64,000 nt of DNA, taken from contig NC_091930.1 in the NCBI RefSeq assembly GCF_041260155.1, positions 21,567,372-21,631,371 on the forward strand. The letters are read 5' to 3'. Shown piece by piece: positions 60,901 to 64,000 of the stretch. Under the pieces are notes generated by a model. It worked only from the letters and a program-made list of their open reading frames with translations, searched no databases and had not been told where the DNA came from. The position numbers and the translations under genes are program-made. This stretch comes from Ptychodera flava. Its lineage: Eukaryota > Hemichordata > Enteropneusta > Ptychoderidae. Position 1 is the stretch's first letter; each line of letters starts with the position of its first letter.

Positions 60901-61250
60901 AGAGATACGACTGCCGGTGCTGTTTTATTGCAAGAGGATAGTCATGGTGTAGATCATCCTGTTTGCTATTTTTCACGCAAATTTAACAAATCCCAGAGAA
61001 ACTACTCTACAATTGAAAAAGAGTGTTTATCTTTGATATTAGCTTTACAGCATTTTGAAGTTATGTTACTTCTTCAAATCAGCCAATAGTGGTTTATATT
61101 GATCACAACCCTCTTGTTTTTCTGCAGAAATTTAAAGGCAAAAATCAGAGATTGCTAAGATGGAGTTTAATGTTACAGGAGTTTAATCTTGACATTAGAC
61201 ATATCAAAGGCAGAGACAATTTAATTGCAGACTGTCTCTCTCGTATTTAG
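57930..61250 (+). mobile_element. Gmr1-like pol region, integrase before RT (fossil part)
   Basis: Protease active-site motif LRDTGASQSLL (about 57930); integrase zinc-binding residues (CHTCQMVEKP, about 58795) and the D-D-E core (ILIDCLGPL, VQSDQGSNF, GALERFHQ; 58890-59180) with a C-terminal chromodomain-free tail; then RT (SNWSSPCILVPKSDHSYRMC, PFGMKNSPATFQRI, AAFIDDVVLYSDT at about 60435-60475) and RNase H (LAVDARDTTAGAVLLQED, YSTIEKECLSLILAL, IKGRDNLIADCLSR). Integrase upstream of RT is the opposite of ordinary gypsy elements. Interrupted. Confidence 0.92.
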
Positions 61251-61336
61251 AGTTTATTGTCGTTCACACTTTTAAGATTACATTTGTAAAAGAAAAATTT
61301 TTCTTTGAAAAATTTTCTTTTTTTGAAGAGGGGGTG

Positions 61337-62677
61337 TGTTATGTAGGTCTTTTCCCCCACACTCAGATTTAGCCGAGTGGTTCTGTCTCTGGCCTCTCAG
61401 CTAGGCGACTGATGCCGTATGTTGTGGGTTCCAATCCGATTGAAAACTATCCGTATTTTCTATCCTGGGTCGGTAACACTGCTGGTGGACAGAATTGTCC
61501 CCGAGGTTATCGTTTGCCCAGTTAAAGCGATGAAATTCGTTTCTTCGCTTCGATAAAGTGTGTATGTGCGATGCATGATAGTGAGCATGCGTGCGTGAGT
61601 GCTTCACGAACTCTACAACGTGTTGAGCGGTCTCAGTCAGAAAAATGTAACAATTAGCCGGCTATTGAACCACTCTTTTTTGGGAGTGGAGATTTAGCCG
61701 AGTGGTTCTGTCTCTGGCCTCTCAGCTAGGCGACTGATGCCGTATGTTGTGGGTTCGAATCCGATTGAAAACTATCCGTATTTTCTATCCTGGGTCGGTA
61801 ACACTGCTGGTGGACAGAATTGTCCCCGAGGTTATCGTTTGCCCAGTTAAAGCGATGAAATTCGTTTCTTCGCTTCGATAAAGTGTGTATGTGCGATGTA
61901 TGATAGTGAGCATGTGTGCGTGAGTGCTTCACGAACTCTACAACGTGTTGAGCGGTCTCAGTCAGAAAAATGTAACAACTTACCCGGCTATTGAACCACT
62001 CTTTTTGGGAGTGGAGATTAGCCGAGTGGTTCTGTCTCTGGCCTCTCAGCTAGGCGACTGATGCCGTATGTTGTGGGTTGGAATCCGATTGAAAACTATC
62101 CGTATCATCATGACCTGAGTCCAATTAGTCTAGAACATTCTCAAGGTCACTGCCCTTAATGACCTCACAACCTTGAATTCAATTAGTCATGTTTGGAATC
62201 ATCTGGAAAGTTGATTAGTTGTGTAAGAGAGATAATTTTAGAACAGTAATTAGCATGTCAATAAAAGTTCTAGACTGTTCTTATATGCTCTTATGTAAGC
62301 ACATGTGTATAAAAGGGACGTGCACAGCTTCCAGTCAGACTTTTGGGATCGTGTCTCTTGTGTGTTACTACATGTGTTTGGAAACCCAGCAGTAGTCATT
62401 CTCAAGACTTTTCAAGACCTTCACTGCCAACGCTGGATTTATACTGTGGACTTTGTGCAGCTTCAAGCCTACAAGCCAAAGGACTGTTCATTCATCCGAC
62501 TGACTGTTACAACTCTGAGACTGGAGCTTTGCCGTCCCAGCTGAGATAAGTAGTCTGTACCCTTTTAAAGCTTGTACTCTATCCCTGACTTAGCAATTAG
62601 TTTTATTTTCGTAATAAATTTTGTTTAAACGTTAACTGCTGAGTTCACCCTTTTGTTCGTTTTCTCTGCACGTAACA
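61337..62677 (+). repeat. Gmr1-like 3' LTR, expanded by a SINE array
   Basis: Starts TGTTATGTAGG after the polypurine tract and ends CTCTGCACGTAACA before the CTAT target copy. TATAAAAG at 62308-62315 and AATAAA at 62613-62618 fit LTR promoter and polyadenylation signals. About 740 bp of it is the inserted SINE array; without it the LTR is about 600 bp. Confidence 0.9.
61366..62106 (+). repeat. Tandem tRNA-derived SINE array: two full units and one head
   Basis: Units start at 61366, 61691 and 62016, exactly 325 bp apart. Each head has an A box TAGCCGAGTGG and a B box GGTTCGAATCC (GGTTCCAATCC in unit 1, GGTTGGAATCC in unit 3) and resembles a class II (Leu/Ser) tRNA with a long variable arm. 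The body contains TGGGTCGGTAACACTGCTGG and ATTCGTTTCTTCGCTTCG. The third unit stops after about 90 bp, where LTR sequence resumes. A true tRNA gene is unlikely because the 3' side runs straight into the body without an acceptor stem. Confidence 0.85.
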
Positions 62678-62681
62678 CTAT

Positions 62682-63250
62682 GTCAATTACAAACGGCAGC
62701 GATATCATCCATATCGACAATATTATGTTCTATAACACCAGCGCTTTTATTCTTATGTATATGCTTCAAAAAGGGCCTTTGTTTACATTAAACTTCATAA
62801 GAAAAAATTCAGTGTATCTTTTCGTGTACATTTTACAAATTTACGCCAATTTTTGCTGATTTGATGGGAAGCAATGCAATAGTTTAGTAATGGAAAATGA
62901 TAATCTTCTATGAAATTATTAAAATTAACATGTGGAAAAGTACAATATATTTATACGTTTGCTTCTACTTCAATATTTAATGAGATCGCATGACCACAAT
63001 TCGCATTTTTTGTGACAAGTATTTAATGGTTTTTAAAAAATATATGGTTATCGGGACAGTCTTGGATTATGTCAGAAGTCATGCCACATGGTAGTTCTAA
63101 ACGTCAATTCCACCCGGAGCTTTAGGGTGCAGAAGGGTCAATCAAGCAAATCAGATCATTGAGGCGTCACATTTTAAAAATGATGAATTTGGGGGTGTCA
63201 AATTTTAGAAATTTAATTTGGAGGGGTGCTTTTTGTATATCATTCAGGAA
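62682..63250. other. Non-coding spacer
   Basis: AT-rich; no gene. The stretch 63100-63240 has GGGGGTGTCAAATTTTAG-like G-rich repeats similar in flavour to the G-rich inverted-repeat elements at 6-11 kb. Confidence 0.4.
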
Positions 63251-63596
63251 GTATGCGCTTCGAAAGTGAAAGACTTAAACTTGTGTTCAAACTTTCCTAA
63301 ATGAATCTCTCAACCATTCTTTTACTAAATCAAAAATTAAAGTCGGGGATCACCATGCAAAGTTTGGAACTAGAGAATGACATTGCCCAACATTTTACGA
63401 TATTTGAAATTCAAACAGCCGCCATTCCTGTGTTAACTCTATGGGGAAAATTAAACCAGGTTTTCGAAAAACTGAGACGGTAAAGGTTTCTCTTTCTGCA
63501 AGAGCTTCAAAATGACCCCCTCCGCCACACGTTGTAAATCAGAAAATAATTGTAGAAATTTGTGAGTCTGAATGAGCCCGCAATGAGCGTTCTACC
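63250..63596 (+). mobile_element. TTAA-associated MITE family, copy 3
   Basis: Shares ACGATATTTGAAATTCAAA, GCCGCCATTCCTGTGTTAAC, GGGGAAAATTAA and AGAGCTTCAAAATGA with the copies at 9.3 and 15.0 kb. The right end is GCGTTCTACC followed by TTAA (63597-63600). The left end is not clear. Confidence 0.65.
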
Positions 63597-63600
63597 TTAA

Positions 63601-64000
63601 GGCTTACGTTCATAGGAACCCACCAGTAAAAAACGAATGCTATAATGTTCATTTCTTAAATACGCCTTCCATGTTGATGGTATCTCTAGGCGTCTTATTT
63701 GTTATCACTGCTTCCACTTCTCTTTTCGCAGAAAAAATGCCGAATTTAAATTTTCCTCACCTATAGTTTCTTGACCGATGACCTCACTGAGAATGTTTCT
63801 CACAACATCAGAAGTATAGCTTACTGAAACCGATCAAAATTAAAACAGATATTAAAGTCTGCAAAACAAAACTGCTATTTCGTAAGAGCTAAATGAACCC
63901 TCTTCTATTTTTCAGCCTCAATTCATTTTTCTTAATGTTTCGCTGATATTACTACTTCAGTTCAGCCTTTTTTGAAGGAAATAGCCCAATGTTTTCGTTG
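63601..64000. other. Non-coding window edge
   Basis: No gene or repeat recognised. Confidence 0.4.

Larger units (their letters stand above)
54291..62677 (+). mobile_element. Gmr1-like Ty3/gypsy LTR retrotransposon, with target duplication
   Basis: A Ty3/gypsy element whose pol order is protease, integrase, reverse transcriptase, RNase H, the diagnostic arrangement of the Gmr1 group of deuterostome elements. Termini are TGTTATG... and ...CGTAACA. CTAT stands immediately before (54287-54290) and after (62678-62681), a 4-bp target duplication. Parts: 5' LTR from 54291; SCAN-like gag (about 56400-57680); protease (about 57930-57965); integrase (about 58480-59720); RT (about 59900-60600); RNase H (about 60880-61250); polypurine tract GAAGAGGGGG (61325-61334); 3' LTR 61337-62677. 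Nested inside: a Penelope-like fragment near the 5' end and a SINE array in the 3' LTR. The coding part carries several interruptions (about four or more), so it is dead, but the LTRs differ at fewer than ten substitutions over about 460 aligned bases by eye, so the insertion is fairly young. Confidence 0.92.

Noticed and set aside
61366-61440. A tRNA-Leu/Ser gene
   Set aside because: A and B boxes are present but the acceptor stem is not closed and the same sequence recurs every 325 bp with a shared body, so it is a SINE head.
54291-62677. Vertebrate-type SCAN zinc-finger gene suggested by the gag region
   Set aside because: The region is followed by protease, integrase, RT and RNase H and enclosed by LTRs, so it is retrotransposon gag.

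Overview
The window reads as eukaryotic, AT-rich genomic DNA from an invertebrate deuterostome. A hemichordate or amphioxus is my best guess, not a firm one. The reasons are: spliced host genes with GT-AG introns; a claudin/PMP22-type gene; TRIM-like and NHL-propeller coding sequence; an apparent TRADD-N-like domain; and a Ty3/gypsy element of the Gmr1 type (integrase placed before reverse transcriptase), a group described from deuterostomes. There is no sign of bacterial organisation.

Host genes are few. On the minus strand, a three-exon claudin-like gene (12092-9857) can be read completely with consistent splice phases. A TRIM-like intronless copy (17155-18275, plus strand) is broken. The last exon of an NHL beta-propeller gene lies at 29051-28261 (minus). 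Three consecutive exons of a basic-linker/TRADD-N-like/coiled-coil protein lie at 53360-50180 (minus); its remaining exons are not visible. One further possible exon is at about 34893-34612 (minus).

Most of the rest is mobile and repetitive DNA. 0-2 kb: a decayed Tigger/pogo transposase with a C-terminal PHD-like finger. 6-11 kb: three inverted-repeat elements with G-rich ends, one sitting in claudin intron 2 and flanked by TTA. 15-19 kb: a TTAA-flanked MITE, a heavily folded MITE and a hairpin element. 14-25 kb: microsatellites and a 17-copy 29-bp minisatellite. 27.5-33.2 kb: four tandem-repeat fields around the NHL exon and a 690-bp palindromic element. 35.4-45.1 kb: a broken BEL/Pao LTR element whose gag holds a 2.57-kb TIR element, whose 3' LTR is cut by a 2.64-kb fold-back element, and whose LTR recurs inverted at 49 kb. 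54.3-62.7 kb: a Gmr1-like Ty3/gypsy element bracketed by a 4-bp target duplication (CTAT). Near its 5' end it carries a Penelope-like fragment with a hammerhead-ribozyme-like core and a Tudor-like coding scrap; in its 3' LTR it carries a tandem array of a tRNA-derived SINE.

The most noteworthy structures are the Gmr1-like element with its nested insertions, the hammerhead-like core, the SINE triplet present in only one LTR, the nested palindrome at 44.7-49.3 kb, a perfect 51-bp palindrome in an intron at 51.1 kb, and the TRADD-N-like split gene with its repeated helical motif.
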